From positions 29,036 through 93,035 of the forward strand of contig CANQWD010000010.1 in the NCBI GenBank assembly GCA_947627465.1: DNA of 64,000 nt, given 5' to 3'. Both the position numbers and the translations under genes were made by a program. Under the pieces are notes generated by a model. The model saw nothing but the letters and a program-made list of their open reading frames with translations. It searched no databases and was not told the origin of the DNA. The DNA is from an uncultured Clostridia bacterium (lineage in GTDB: Bacteria > Bacillota > Clostridia > Oscillospirales > Ruminococcaceae). Each line of letters opens with the position of its first letter. Position 1 is the first letter of the stretch. Shown here piece after piece: positions 41,939 through 51,420 of this stretch.

Positions 41939-43264
41939 ATGAGAATGTTTTTTGCGATATTTGTGTGCAAATTGGCATATTTCTTCGGACACTTGATAGG
42001 GCGCGGCTCCAGTCTGCCCGGAAGTATCGCGCTCAGAATTTATCCCGACGTCCTCTCCCAAATAACGCTGCCCGAATACGTGATAGCCGTGACGGGCAGC
42101 AACGGCAAAACTTCAACAGTTGAAATGATTACGCATATTTTAACATCGCAGGGAAAAAAAGTGGTTACAAATAAGGAAGGCTCTAACCTTGAGGCGGGGA
42201 TTGCGTCCACGCTGCTGTATAACTGCACTTTCGGCGGGAAAATGAAAGCCGACGCGCTCGTTCTCGAAAGCGACGAGCGTTTCGCGAAGCTGACATTCAA
42301 ACATTTTGCGCCTACGCATTACGTCGTCACCAATCTTTACCGCGACCAGCTTACAAGAAACGCGCACCCCGAGTGGGTCTACGAATATATCAAGGACAGC
42401 GTTTCCGATAAAAACACGCTTATTCTGAACGCAGACGATCCGTTGGTCTCGCTGCTCGGCAAAGACCGCGAAAATGTCAAATGGTTCGGAATGGACAAGC
42501 AGAGCTTCTCGACCGCTGAAAATACCTCGGTTTACGACGACGGCGCGTTCTGCCCGAGCTGCAAAAGCCGCATGAAGTACAACTACCGCCACTTCAATCA
42601 CATAGGGGAGTATTATTGCGAGAACTGCGGACATAAAAAGCACGAAACCGAGTTTACGGTGACAAACGCCGACCTCAAAAACGGCATTATCACCGTAAAC
42701 GGCAAAAATCATATAAAACTCAGCTTTAAAAGCATTTACAACGTTTACAACATTCTCGCGTGCTATGCGGCTTGCAGCATGGCGGGAGTTGACGAGCAGA
42801 CCATTTCCGAGGAAATAAGCAATTACGTCCTCAAAAACGGCAGAGTGGTTGAGTATTATCTCGGGGTGAGCGACGGCACATTCCTTATCTCAAAGCACGA
42901 AAATTCCGTTTCCTACGACCAGTCGATACGCTATATTATCGAGCAGAACGAACCTTGCGGCGTTATAATAATCGTGGACGCCGTAAGCCGCCGCTATTCC
43001 ACGGGCGAAATAAGCTGGCTTTGGGACATTGATTTTGAGCGTCTGAACGCGGAATGCGTCGAGCATATTTACCTGCTCGGCTCTCACGCGGCGGATCTGG
43101 AAACGCGCTTTTCGTATACGGATATTCTTCCCGAGAAAATCACCGCGATGCCCGACATTGACGACGCTGTGGAGCAGATCGCGGCGAAGAAGCACAACAG
43201 ACTTTATACTGTCACCTGCTTCTCGGACAAGGCGAAGTTTTTGTCTAAGGTTAAAATTAAGTGA
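41939..43264 (+). CDS. murT: Mur ligase family protein MurT (lipid II isoglutaminyl synthase subunit)
   Basis: 441 residues. The ATP loop is YVIAVTGSNGKTSTVEMI, followed by KVVTNKEGSNLEAGIASTLL. A Cys4 ribbon sits in the middle domain (CPSCKSRMKY and YCENCGHKKHETEF), and the C-terminal DUF1727 region has VDAVSRRYSTGEISWLWDIDFERL. With GatD, MurT amidates the D-Glu of lipid II in Gram-positives. In S. aureus the Asp before TSW completes the glutaminase triad; here the matching residue appears to be Glu. ATG 41939 has cggaggtc upstream. gatD-like follows after 12 bp. Confidence 0.92.
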   Translation: MRMFFAIFVCKLAYFFGHLIGRGSSLPGSIALRIYPDVLSQITLPEYVIAVTGSNGKTSTVEMITHILTSQGKKVVTNKEGSNLEAGIASTLLYNCTFGGKMKADALVLESDERFAKLTFKHFAPTHYVVTNLYRDQLTRNAHPEWVYEYIKDSVSDKNTLILNADDPLVSLLGKDRENVKWFGMDKQSFSTAENTSVYDDGAFCPSCKSRMKYNYRHFNHIGEYYCENCGHKKHETEFTVTNADLKNGIITVNGKNHIKLSFKSIYNVYNILACYAACSMAGVDEQTISEEISNYVLKNGRVVEYYLGVSDGTFLISKHENSVSYDQSIRYIIEQNEPCGVIIIVDAVSRRYSTGEISWLWDIDFERLNAECVEHIYLLGSHAADLETRFSYTDILPEKITAMPDIDDAVEQIAAKKHNRLYTVTCFSDKAKFLSKVKIK

Positions 43265-43276
43265 GGGCGTTAAGTT

Positions 43277-43897
43277 ATGAAGATCTTGCATTTGTTTCAC
43301 GATTTGATGAATTTATACGGCGAATACGCGAATACTTTGGTGCTTCAGCGCGCGCTGTCTGAAAAGGGCAGAGCCGCCGAGATCGAAAATATGTCCGTGG
43401 GCGACGAGCTTGATTTTTCCGAGTATGATCTTATTTACATAGGCTCGGGCACGGAGCGCAATCAAAAAGTCGCTCTGGAGTATCTGAGACCGTATGCCGA
43501 ACAGCTTAAATGCGCTTTGGAAAGCGGAAAGATCGTCTTGGCGACCGGCAACTCGTTTGAAATGTTCGGGAAGACCATCACCGACCGTTACGGAAAAGAG
43601 CACGAGGGCTTGAAATTCTTTGATTTTACCGTGACCGAAGGCGCGGAGCGTATTGTAGAGGACGTGACGGCAAGCTTCGAGGACGAGAAGATAATAGGAT
43701 TTATCAATAAGGCAAGCCAAATAGAAGGCGTTACAAATCCGATGTTCGTGATAAAACAAGGCGTTGGCAATTGCAGCGGCTCTCCCGATGTCGAGGGCAT
43801 TCAGCAGGGCAGCTTTTACGGAACGCACATTATAGGTCCGCTGCTTATCCGCAATAAATTCATTGCGGATTATTTCGCCGATCTTCTTATAAAATAA
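43277..43897 (+). CDS. gatD: GatD-like glutamine amidotransferase homologue lacking catalytic residues
   Basis: 206 residues, shorter than the roughly 243 of S. aureus GatD. The fold-defining blocks align well: ILHLFHDLMNLYGEYANTLVL, YDLIYIGSGTERNQ and a C-terminal GTHIIGPLLIRNKF. However, the nucleophile elbow, CGGYQ in active GatD, reads GNSFE (Gly91 in place of Cys), and the catalytic His of TYLHGP is Ile186 (THIIGP). NHGGRT is NKASQI. By this reading it cannot hydrolyse glutamine in the usual way. The ATG has gagggcg upstream and lies 12 bp after murT, so the two-gene unit is preserved. Confidence 0.82.
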   Translation: MKILHLFHDLMNLYGEYANTLVLQRALSEKGRAAEIENMSVGDELDFSEYDLIYIGSGTERNQKVALEYLRPYAEQLKCALESGKIVLATGNSFEMFGKTITDRYGKEHEGLKFFDFTVTEGAERIVEDVTASFEDEKIIGFINKASQIEGVTNPMFVIKQGVGNCSGSPDVEGIQQGSFYGTHIIGPLLIRNKFIADYFADLLIK

Positions 43898-43900
43898 ATT

Positions 43901-43935
43901 AAACCGCCGAGTTACAAACTCGGCGGTTTCGTTAT
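43901..43935. terminator. Bidirectional terminator between gatD-like and trpB
   Basis: Perfect 13-bp stem aaaccgccgagtt / aactcggcggttt with an aca loop; T-rich on both strands, between convergent genes. Confidence 0.9.
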
Positions 43936-45152
43936 TATCTTATACCGTACTTTTCGATGATGTAATCCATATCCTTGTCGCCGCGTCCGGAAAGGTTGAT
44001 GAGAATGGAACCCGTATCCATTTCTTTGGCAAGCTTCATGGCGTAAGCTACGGCGTGGGAGCTTTCGATAGCGGGGATAATTCCCTCCAGTCTCGAAAGC
44101 GTGAAGAACGCGTCTATCGTTTCCTCGTCGTCGACTACGCCGTACTTTACCCTGCCAATATCGCGCAGGAACGCGTGCTCGGGACCGCTTGACGGATAAT
44201 CCAAACCGCTCGCGACGGAGTAAACGGGCGCGGGATCGCCGTTTTCGTCCTTGAGCATGATTGAATTAAAGCCGTGCATAACGCCCTCCGAGCCAAACGA
44301 GAGCGAAGCTGCGTGGTCGCCGAGCTTGGAGCCGCGTCCCAATGGTTCAACGCCGTAGATCTCAACGGGATCGTTCAAGAATCCCGAAAACAAGCCCATG
44401 GCGTTGGAGCCGCCGCCCACGCAGGCAACGATTGCGTCGGGCAGTTCGCCTGTCATTTCGATAAACTGTTCGCGCGCCTCGATCCCGACAACGCTCTGGA
44501 AATCGCGTACCATCATCGGGAACGGGTGCGGTCCGACAACGGAGCCTATGCAATAGATACAGTTTTTATAATCCTTGAGATAAGCCGCGAACGCCGCGTC
44601 CACAGCTTCTTTAAGCGTTTGCAGACCTTCGGTCACCTCTACCACGTTCGCGCCGAGAATTTTCATACGAGCAACGTTCGGAGCCTGTTTTTTGATGTCG
44701 ACCGCGCCCATATAAATGTCGCATTCCAATCCGAAATACGCCGCCGCCGTTGCGAGAGCGACGCCGTGCTGCCCCGCGCCCGTTTCGGCGATTATCTTCT
44801 TTTTGCCCATATATTTAGCGAGCAGAGCCTCTCCCATACAATGGTTGAGCTTATGCGCTCCCGTGTGGTTCAGATCTTCACGCTTAACGTAAAGCTGCAC
44901 GTTGCCGATCTTCGCAGATAATCTTTCAAGATAGGAAATGGGCGTCGGCCTGCCTTGGAACTCCTTGCGTATTCTGCGCAGTTCGCTTATGAACTTAGAG
45001 GATTTGCAGATCGTGAAGTAAGCCTCGGTGATCTCGTCCATTGCGGCTTTCAGATCGTCGGGAATGTACGAGCCGCCGTATTTTCCGAAATAACCCTCTT
45101 TGTTGGGATAGTTTTTAAAGTAGGTGTCAAAATCAATTTCGCCGTATTTCAT
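43935..45152 (-). CDS. trpB: Tryptophan synthase beta chain
   Basis: 405 residues, PLP enzyme joining indole and serine. [19 protein letters not shown] contains the PLP lysine; [39 protein letters not shown] (phosphate loop) and the C-terminal [11 protein letters not shown] are all present. It is the short TrpB1 type. The track start lies 47 codons upstream within the promoter; ATG 45152 with ggagg was chosen. No other trp gene lies in the window, so it is either a stand-alone indole-salvage enzyme or separated from trpA. Confidence 0.95.
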   Translation of the reverse strand: MKYGEIDFDTYFKNYPNKEGYFGKYGGSYIPDDLKAAMDEITEAYFTICKSSKFISELRRIRKEFQGRPTPISYLERLSAKIGNVQLYVKREDLNHTGAHKLNHCMGEALLAKYMGKKKIIAETGAGQHGVALATAAAYFGLECDIYMGAVDIKKQAPNVARMKILGANVVEVTEGLQTLKEAVDAAFAAYLKDYKNCIYCIGSVVGPHPFPMMVRDFQSVVGIEAREQFIEMTGELPDAIVACVGGGSNAMGLFSGFLNDPVEIYGVEPLGRGSKLGDHAASLSFGSEGVMHGFNSIMLKDENGDPAPVYSVASGLDYPSSGPEHAFLRDIGRVKYGVVDDEETIDAFFTLSRLEGIIPAIESSHAVAYAMKLAKEMDTGSILINLSGRGDKDMDYIIEKYGIR

Positions 45153-45239
45153 GGCAAACCTCCGTATGATATAATAGCTCTTGGCAGTTATCCGCCTGCC
45201 GAAGACGGTTGAAGCGCGTCTATAACCACTCATTATATC

Positions 45240-45268
45240 AGTATAACACACTAAAGCGGATTTGTCAA
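45240..45268 (-). promoter_or_regulatory. Sigma-A promoter of trpB
   Basis: Minus strand TTGACA, 17-bp spacer, TATACT. The leader of about 80 nt contains short complementary words (ccgtcttcggcaggcgg) but no clear terminator or T-box. Confidence 0.8.
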
Positions 45269-45269
45269 G

Positions 45270-45400
45270 AGTTTTTAGGGCAATACCGCGCAAAGAACGC
45301 TGTTTAAATGCACAGACAGATATTTTTTTCGTCGCGGGTTGGATTTCGCTTGTATATCCGTTGCCAATTGAGTGAAATTTTCGTCAATTAAGTGATATAT
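45270..45400. other. Intergenic stretch with a fragment of the third repeat family
   Basis: tagggcaataccgcgc near 45277 matches the end sequence of the repeat at 57178..57371 (taaggcaacaccgcgc). Nothing else is recognised here; the rest of the 551-bp gap 45153-45703 holds promoters and the leader of the chemoreceptor gene. Confidence 0.4.
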
Positions 45401-45401
45401 C

Positions 45402-45430
45402 TTGAAAAATTCGGCGATTTATGTTAGAAT
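45402..45430 (+). promoter_or_regulatory. Candidate distal promoter of the chemoreceptor gene
   Basis: TTGAAA, 17-bp spacer, TAGAAT, 270 bp before the start codon. Confidence 0.45.
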
Positions 45431-45506
45431 AAAAACGATTTGGTGTGTATATAAAATTTAGAGACCCCTAAAACAAAACAATAATTGTTTTTTTTTACAT
45501 TTGATG

Positions 45507-45535
45507 TTGTCTTTTTGGAAAATTTGTGGTAAAAT
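45507..45535 (+). promoter_or_regulatory. Candidate proximal promoter of the chemoreceptor gene
   Basis: TTGTCT, 17-bp spacer, TAAAAT. The resulting leader of about 160 nt has small hairpins (gccgtaagggc; ctccg...cggag) but no riboswitch class that I recognise. Confidence 0.45.
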
Positions 45536-45703
45536 GTAATAAAAGGTTTTGTGAAAACATGAAAAAAGCCGTAAGGGCATTTCAAAAAAAATATGACTTC
45601 TATAATTGATCTCCGTATCTCTTCGTGGGGCGGAGGGTTAAGAGAAAAGCAGGTTTTTAGAGATTGCCGTAACGCAAAATAATATGGAAAGGAAACCAAA
45701 CTC

Positions 45704-47611
45704 ATGAATTCTCGAATAGGAAGAAAACTGCTATTGGCAATTATCATTTGTATTGTATTGACGGTGGGGATCGTGAGCACTATCACCATCTTTCGCTCCG
45801 GATCTCACACCGATTCGCTTATGGTGACTCACGCAAAAACGGGTATGAACGCTCTTATAAACGGGCTTCAGACGCAGCAGGACAGATTTCAGGACACTAT
45901 CGACGTAACGGAGGCCACCCTTGGACAAAACGAGGCGCTTAATCTTGACGCGGTCTGGAAGTCACGCCAAAAGACGGAAAGTGATTTTTGCGCGCTTTTT
46001 GACGGCGAGGGCACGGTGTTTTGGAAAACAGAGAACTACGCTCTGACTGATTTTTCCGCAAATACCGTAGGCGACGGCTTTGCGGGTATCGTCGAGGATT
46101 CCGGCGCGGGGCTGACGATACAGGCCGCGGTACCGTTCATCAGGAACGGACAGTTTAACGGCGCTATGGTTGTAGGAATGTATTTAAGCGAAAACAGCTG
46201 GCTTGACGAGCTTAAAGAGAAATTTGAGGACGAGCTTACGATATTCAGCGGCAGTACGCGGTACGCTACCACGATCATGGACGGCGGAAAACGCGCCGTC
46301 GGTACGAGTATGGCAGACAGCGTAAAGGATATCGTTATCGGAAAGGGCGAGCCGTATTCCGGAACGGCTGTTATTCTCGGACAAAAGCATTATGTAAGCT
46401 ATGAGCCTATGCGGGACGTCAACGGTCAGGTCATCGGCGCGTACTTTTCGGGTACGTCCTCGGCGGAATCGGACGCGCTTAGAACATCAATGATCGTAAC
46501 GACGACCATCATTTCCGTTGTCGTAGGTGTGATCTCGATGTGCGCTGTAGGAATTTTCGCGGTAAAGATTATTGTTAAGCCCATTCAAGAAGCCGAAAAG
46601 CTTGCGGGCAACATGAGCGTCGGTATTCTCGACAGCAGTACTCAAATGACGCTCGCAAACGATGAGATTGGAGATTTCGTGCGAAAGCTGCAGTCCACTC
46701 AAAATACATTGAGCAGCTACATAAATGATATCAAGAATGTGCTTGCGCAAATGGCAATGGGAGATTTCACCGCTAAGCCGCAGATTCAATATGTCGGCGA
46801 ATTTACCGAGATAAAGACGTCGTTTGAGCAGATAAGCGAAGCATTGCGCGAGATAATCGGCGAAATATCCGAGACTTCCAACGAGGTAATGAACGGCTCT
46901 ATGCAGATATCCGAGGGTTCGCAAACCTTGGCTGAGGGCACAACGCGTCAGGCGGCTTCCGTTGAGGAGCTGTCGGCAAGTATCAACGAGATCACCATAA
47001 AGGTGGAGGAGACAGCCAAAAACGCTGCGGAGGCGGGCAGAATTTCCTCCGAGAGCGCGGACAAGATAGAGCTTCAAAACGACGAAGTGCAGAATATGCT
47101 GTCGGCAATGGATGAGATCAAGGAAAAGTCCGACAAGATACAGAATATAATCAAGGCGATCGACGACATCGCGTTCCAAACCAACATTCTTTCGCTAAAC
47201 GCGGCTATTGAAGCCGCACGCGCGGGTGAAGCGGGCAAGGGCTTTGCGGTAGTCGCGGACGAGGTTCGCACGCTCGCCGCAAAGAGCGCGGAGTCCGCAA
47301 AACAGACGGGCGAACTTATCAACGCAACCATTACGGCTGTGGACAAGGGCACTCATATCGCGCAAAACACCGCCGACACGATGAAGGATGTTATCGAGCT
47401 TTCAAACCGCACGAACGAGTATATCAGCGGTATCTCCGTAGCGTCCGAGCTGCAGGCGGAGTCCATTCAGCAGGTGAAGATCGGCATAGAGCAGATATCC
47501 ACGGTGGTTCAGCAGAACTCCGCGACTGCCGAGCAGTCTGCCGCTTCCTGTGCTGACCTCAATAATGAGGCCGCTCAGCTGCAGAACCAGATCTCCAAAC
47601 TCAACGTGTGA
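45704..47611 (+). CDS. Methyl-accepting chemotaxis protein with Cache-type sensor
   Basis: 635 residues. Span 1 ([22 protein letters not shown]) and span 2 ([25 protein letters not shown], about 262-286) bracket an extracytoplasmic single-Cache-like domain ([42 protein letters not shown]). HAMP and the cytoplasmic four-helix signalling domain follow, with the hairpin-tip motif [37 protein letters not shown] intact. It senses a small molecule outside and controls CheA. No flagellar or che genes are in the window. taggaa... ribosome site is weak (ggaaagga). Confidence 0.93.
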   Translation: MNSRIGRKLLLAIIICIVLTVGIVSTITIFRSGSHTDSLMVTHAKTGMNALINGLQTQQDRFQDTIDVTEATLGQNEALNLDAVWKSRQKTESDFCALFDGEGTVFWKTENYALTDFSANTVGDGFAGIVEDSGAGLTIQAAVPFIRNGQFNGAMVVGMYLSENSWLDELKEKFEDELTIFSGSTRYATTIMDGGKRAVGTSMADSVKDIVIGKGEPYSGTAVILGQKHYVSYEPMRDVNGQVIGAYFSGTSSAESDALRTSMIVTTTIISVVVGVISMCAVGIFAVKIIVKPIQEAEKLAGNMSVGILDSSTQMTLANDEIGDFVRKLQSTQNTLSSYINDIKNVLAQMAMGDFTAKPQIQYVGEFTEIKTSFEQISEALREIIGEISETSNEVMNGSMQISEGSQTLAEGTTRQAASVEELSASINEITIKVEETAKNAAEAGRISSESADKIELQNDEVQNMLSAMDEIKEKSDKIQNIIKAIDDIAFQTNILSLNAAIEAARAGEAGKGFAVVADEVRTLAAKSAESAKQTGELINATITAVDKGTHIAQNTADTMKDVIELSNRTNEYISGISVASELQAESIQQVKIGIEQISTVVQQNSATAEQSAASCADLNNEAAQLQNQISKLNV

Positions 47612-47668
47612 CAGCGATTTGTTTATAACGTATAAAAACATGCGAAGTTATTTTTAAAAGAAAGCATT

Positions 47669-47707
47669 ACAAGCCGCGAAGCGAAAGCTCCGCGGCTTGT
47701 TTTTTGC
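47669..47707 (+). terminator. Terminator after the chemoreceptor gene
   Basis: acaagccgcg pairs with cgcggcttgt, 12-nt loop, followed by tttttgcaatttttt. Confidence 0.88.
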
Positions 47708-47776
47708 AATTTTTTGATATAATGGCGAAAGGACGCAGCCTTATAAAAAGAAGCTCCGTGTTATTTATGAGGTGAA

Positions 47777-48016
47777 TTGAATGTGAAAGTATTTGGCTAT
47801 CCCCGCAAAAGAGCTTTTGGATATTTATTCCGATATGATTTACCGAATAGCTTATTCACAAATGTAAACGAACTCGCCGCAAATGAATATAATATAGTGA
47901 ATATGGTTGATGTTATTGGTGAAAATCACCTAAACGTAACATATAATGTTAAGCAGATTTGGGAACAAAACGTCTCAAAGCCTATTGACAAGATATGCTT
48001 TAAGTGGTACAATTAA
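47777..48016 (+). CDS. Doubtful small ORF, 79 aa
   Basis: A TTG start with gaggtgaa upstream opens 79 residues (MNVKVFGYPRKRAFGYLFRY...CFKWYN). The base composition is much more AT-rich than its neighbours and no family is recognised. An in-frame GTG lies two codons later. It may be a recent insertion, a decayed gene fragment or non-coding leader sequence of the transporter operon, which begins 32 bp downstream. Confidence 0.3.
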   Translation: MNVKVFGYPRKRAFGYLFRYDLPNSLFTNVNELAANEYNIVNMVDVIGENHLNVTYNVKQIWEQNVSKPIDKICFKWYN

Positions 48017-48048
48017 AAAAGCGAAAAAGAATTTTGAGGTTGATGTAA

Positions 48049-48702
48049 TTGAATATAGATTTTATCCAAAAATACGCGCCGCTGTACGTTCAAGCCGCAA
48101 AGCTTACCGTTGTAATCGGCGTTATTGGAACGGTGCTTGCCGCTGCGGTCGGGCTGCTGTGTGCGCTGGCGAAATATTTTAAGATACCCGTGGCGCGGCA
48201 GATAGCTTCGGTCTACATAGAATTATCCCGAAACACCCCGCTTATCGTGCAGCTTTTTTTCTTGTATTTCGGGCTTCCGAAAGCCGGAATAAGGCTATCA
48301 AGCGAGGCTTGCGGCGTTATCGGCTTGGCGTTTCTCGGCGGCAGCTATATGGCGGAGAGCTTTTTGAGCGGTCTTAAGTCAGTCGGCAAAATACAGCTCG
48401 AAAGCGCGGAAAGTCTCGGCATGAAGCGCGGGCAGCTCATGAGATATATCGTTGTTCCTCAAGCGGCGGCTGTATCAGTGCCGTCCGTTTGCGCGAACGT
48501 CATCTTCCTGTTAAAGGAAACCAGCGTTTTCAGCGCCGTATCGCTTGCCGATCTTATGTACGTCGCTAAAGATCTTATCGGAATGTATTACAACACGGGC
48601 GAAGCGCTTTTAATGCTTGTTGCCGCGTATTTGATAATCATACTTCCGATATCCGTTCTGTTTTCCGTACTTGAAAGGAGGCTTAAGCGTGCAAGGAATT
48701 AA
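48049..48702 (+). CDS. Polar amino acid ABC transporter permease 1
   Basis: 217 residues with about five spans. The HisM/GlnP family blocks are present: YVQAAKLTVVIGVIGTVLAA, IASVYIELSRNTPLIVQLFFLYFGLP and the EAA loop ESAESLGMKRGQLMRYIVVPQAAAVSVPS that docks on the ATPase. The start is TTG with gaggttgatg upstream, as no better in-frame ATG exists. It overlaps the second permease by 14 bp. The four genes permease, permease, ATPase and binding protein form one importer. Confidence 0.9.
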   Translation: MNIDFIQKYAPLYVQAAKLTVVIGVIGTVLAAAVGLLCALAKYFKIPVARQIASVYIELSRNTPLIVQLFFLYFGLPKAGIRLSSEACGVIGLAFLGGSYMAESFLSGLKSVGKIQLESAESLGMKRGQLMRYIVVPQAAAVSVPSVCANVIFLLKETSVFSAVSLADLMYVAKDLIGMYYNTGEALLMLVAAYLIIILPISVLFSVLERRLKRARN

Positions 48703-49366
48703 CGTGCTCTTTATGGGCAATAACTTTTTGCGTCTCCTTTCGGGATTGTGGGTGACGGTCCGTATCTCGCTTATTTCGATCGCGTTTTCGCTGGTTTTGG
48801 GAACGCTGCTCGGCGCGGTTATGACTTCTAAAAATAAAGTTGTCAAGGTTATTTGCCGAGTGTATCTTGAGATCGTGCGCATTATGCCGCAGCTTGTGTG
48901 GCTGTTTATCGTATTCTTCGGAGTAACGCGGCTTACGGGCGCGAATTTCGGCGGAGAAACGTCCGCGGTCATCGTATTCACGATCTGGGGAGCGGCGGAA
49001 ATGGGCGATCTGGTTCGCGGAGCGTTTCAGGCTATCCCGAAGCACCAATTTGAAAGCTCGCTGTCGCTTGGACTTACAAAGCCGCAGATGTACTTAAACA
49101 TCATTTTTCCGCAGGCTTTGCGAAATCTCCTGCCGAACGTCATAAACCTCGCCACGCGCATGATAAAGACGACCGCGCTGGTATCTATAATCGGCATTAC
49201 GGAGGTTTTGAAGGTCGGCAAGCAGATAATCGACGCGAACAGATTTGAGTTCCCGAACGCCGCAATCTGGGTCTACGCCGCGATATTCTTTATGTATTTC
49301 CTGATATGCTTCCCGCTTTCCATGATATCGAGGGCGATAGTCAAAAAACAGCAAAGGAGTGAGTAA
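48689..49366 (+). CDS. Polar amino acid ABC transporter permease 2
   Basis: 225 residues, GTG start with aaaggagg upstream (the TTG at 48671 in the track lies before the ribosome site). FLRLLSGLWVTVRISLISIAFSLVLGTLLGAV, VYLEIVRIMPQLVWLFIVFFGV and the EAA loop QFESSLSLGLTKPQMYLNIIFPQALRNLLPN define the His/Glu/Gln/Arg permease family. It likely forms a heterodimer channel with the gene upstream. The ATPase gene starts two bases after the stop. Confidence 0.9.
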   Translation: MQGINVLFMGNNFLRLLSGLWVTVRISLISIAFSLVLGTLLGAVMTSKNKVVKVICRVYLEIVRIMPQLVWLFIVFFGVTRLTGANFGGETSAVIVFTIWGAAEMGDLVRGAFQAIPKHQFESSLSLGLTKPQMYLNIIFPQALRNLLPNVINLATRMIKTTALVSIIGITEVLKVGKQIIDANRFEFPNAAIWVYAAIFFMYFLICFPLSMISRAIVKKQQRSE

Positions 49367-49368
49367 CC

Positions 49369-50148
49369 GTGACTGAACAAGAACAAAACGCTTCGGCGGC
49401 GAACCCCCCCGAGCATATCATTGACATTAGCGGCTTGGTAAAGAGCTTTGGAGACAACGTCGTCCTTGACGGCATTGATATGTCGGTGTCGCGCGGCGAA
49501 GTCGTGGTTTTGATAGGACCGTCGGGGTGCGGCAAGAGTACTTTGCTGCGGTGTTTAAACGGCTTGGAACCTATTCAGGGCGGTTCGATCTCGCTTCACG
49601 GCGAACCTGTCGTTTACGGGAGCAAGTCGCTGTATAAAATTCGTCAGAAGATTGGAATGGTTTTCCAAAGCTACGACTTGTTTCCGCATTTGACGGTACT
49701 GAAAAACATAATGCTCTCGCCGATTAAGGTGCAGAAGCGCTCGAAGGAAGATACCGAAAAGGAAGCGATGGAGCTTCTGGAGCGCGTCGGGCTTGCGGAT
49801 AAGGCGAAAAGCTATCCGTCGGAGCTTTCGGGCGGTCAAAAACAGCGTGTGGCTATTTGCCGCAGTCTTATAATGAACCCCGAGATAATGCTTCTGGATG
49901 AGATTACGGCGGCGCTCGACCCCGAAATGGTACACGAGGTTTTGAACGTTGTGCTGGATCTTGCGAAAAACGGCACGACAATGATGATAGTAACGCACGA
50001 AATGGCGTTCGCGGAGGCTGTCGCCGACAGGATAATTTTCCTTGACGGCGGCTCGATAATCGAGCAGGGCGTGCCGAGCGAGTTTTTTAAGCGCCCGCAA
50101 ACCGAACGCGCGGAGCGTTTCTTGAAAACGTTCACTTATTCCAAATAA
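49369..50148 (+). CDS. Amino acid ABC transporter ATP-binding protein (GlnQ-like)
   Basis: 259 residues. Walker A GPSGCGKSTLLRCLNGLE, Q-loop GMVFQSYDLFPHLTVLKNIM, signature ELSGGQKQRVAICRSLIMNP, Walker B EIMLLDEITAALDPEMV and switch His in MMIVTHEMAFA are all present; GlnQ/HisP subgroup. An N-terminal extension of about 18 residues precedes the domain. GTG start with ggagtgag. It energises import by the two permeases upstream. Confidence 0.93.
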   Translation: MTEQEQNASAANPPEHIIDISGLVKSFGDNVVLDGIDMSVSRGEVVVLIGPSGCGKSTLLRCLNGLEPIQGGSISLHGEPVVYGSKSLYKIRQKIGMVFQSYDLFPHLTVLKNIMLSPIKVQKRSKEDTEKEAMELLERVGLADKAKSYPSELSGGQKQRVAICRSLIMNPEIMLLDEITAALDPEMVHEVLNVVLDLAKNGTTMMIVTHEMAFAEAVADRIIFLDGGSIIEQGVPSEFFKRPQTERAERFLKTFTYSK

Positions 50149-50200
50149 TTCCCCTTGAAAGGCAAGGAGAAATACAGTAGATAAAAGAGAGGTAACGGCT

Positions 50201-51148
50201 ATGAAATTTACAAAGATGATCTCCGCAGTATTTGCCGCGGCAGCAATGACATTGACAATGGCGGGCTGCGGAAACGGAGAAAGCGGTTCGACTCCCGCGA
50301 ACTCAAACGCGCAGAGCAATACTTCCGAAACGTCAAGCGCGTCGGGTTCTTTCCGCACGGTAGATCAGATCAAGGAGAGCGGCGAGATAAAAATCGGCGT
50401 ATTCTCCGATAAGAACCCGTTCGGCTATGTTGATAACGACGGCAAATATCAAGGCTACGACGTTTATTTCGCGGAAAGGATCGCAAAGGATCTTGATGTG
50501 AAGCTCACTCTCGTTCCCGTTGAAGCGGCGGCGCGCGTGGAATTTCTGGAAACCGCAAAGGTGGATATCGTTCTCGCGAATTTTACCGTGACCGATGAAC
50601 GCAAGCAAAAGGTCGATTTTGCGCCCGCTTATATGAAAGTCGCGCTCGGCGTTGTATCGCCCGATTCCGCGATCATCAAGAGCGTCGACGACCTCAAAGG
50701 CAAGACGCTTATCGTAGTTAAAGGCACGACTGCTGAGACTTATTTCACGGAAAACGCTCCCGATGTTAAGCTTCAAAAATACGACGAATACAACGAGGCG
50801 TACTCCGCATTGCAGGACGGACGCGGCAACGCGTTCTCGACAGACAACACGGAGGTTCTCGCTTGGGCGAAATCCAATCCGGGCTTTACGGTCGGAATAG
50901 AGTCGCTCGGCAGCGCCGATGCGATAGCTCCCGCCGTTACAAAGGGCAACGAAACGCTTCTTAAATGGCTCACCGACGAGATTACAGCGCTTGGCGAGGA
51001 GCAGTTCTTCCACAAGGATTACGACGAGACTTTGGCGGACGTTTACGGCGCCGACGAAACCTATAAGGAGAACCTCGTGGTAGAGGGCGGAAAGATGGAT
51101 ACATCGTCCGAGACTGCGTCAAATTCGGATAAATCGGCATCTGCGTGA
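50201..51148 (+). CDS. Amino acid ABC transporter substrate-binding lipoprotein
   Basis: 315 residues. Lipoprotein signal peptide with lipobox LTMAGC, then a Ser/Asn/Thr-rich linker, and a family 3 solute-binding domain: IKIGVFSDKNPFGYVDNDGKYQGYDVYFAERIAKDL, FLETAKVDIVLANFTVTDERKQKVDFAPAYM and VKGTTAETYFTENAP. A Ser-rich C-terminal tail of about 15 residues follows. It is anchored outside the membrane and delivers a polar amino acid (cystine, glutamine or similar; not decidable) to the permeases. Confidence 0.9.
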   Translation: MKFTKMISAVFAAAAMTLTMAGCGNGESGSTPANSNAQSNTSETSSASGSFRTVDQIKESGEIKIGVFSDKNPFGYVDNDGKYQGYDVYFAERIAKDLDVKLTLVPVEAAARVEFLETAKVDIVLANFTVTDERKQKVDFAPAYMKVALGVVSPDSAIIKSVDDLKGKTLIVVKGTTAETYFTENAPDVKLQKYDEYNEAYSALQDGRGNAFSTDNTEVLAWAKSNPGFTVGIESLGSADAIAPAVTKGNETLLKWLTDEITALGEEQFFHKDYDETLADVYGADETYKENLVVEGGKMDTSSETASNSDKSASA

Positions 51149-51160
51149 TTATGCCTTACA

Positions 51161-51385
51161 GCCTGTTCAGTATCTCCCCGCACGCATTTCGCTTGCATAT
51201 TTTCCGCCCGATTTAGTCAATTTTTCTTGAAATACATAAAGTATTCCTGCGAAAAATTGCCGTCATCGGGCGAAAAATCTGCTGCGCAAACAGGATGGTT
51301 GTGCAGTCGCAATCAAGTCGGCAACAGGACGTTGCCGACCAAAAGCGACAGGCGCGTTCTCCGCACGTTGAGATACTAAACAGGC
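51161..51385. repeat. Third-family repeat, copy 1 (about 225 bp, multi-hairpin)
   Basis: Ends gcctgttcagtatctc and gagatactaaacaggc pair (one mismatch). Inside are nested stems (tttccgcccgat with atcgggcgaaa) and the two words gcttgcatattttccg and gaaaaatctgctgcgcaa that recur in the copy at 57178..57371. It fills the gap after the transporter operon; no ORF is supported. Confidence 0.65.
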
Positions 51386-51420
51386 TCTAAGACAAGGTTT
51401 TTAGAGGCACCCTAAAGTTG

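Noticed and set aside
45536-45703. Possible riboswitch in the chemoreceptor leader
   Set aside because: Small hairpins exist, but none of the conserved cores of known classes, including cyclic di-GMP, could be identified.
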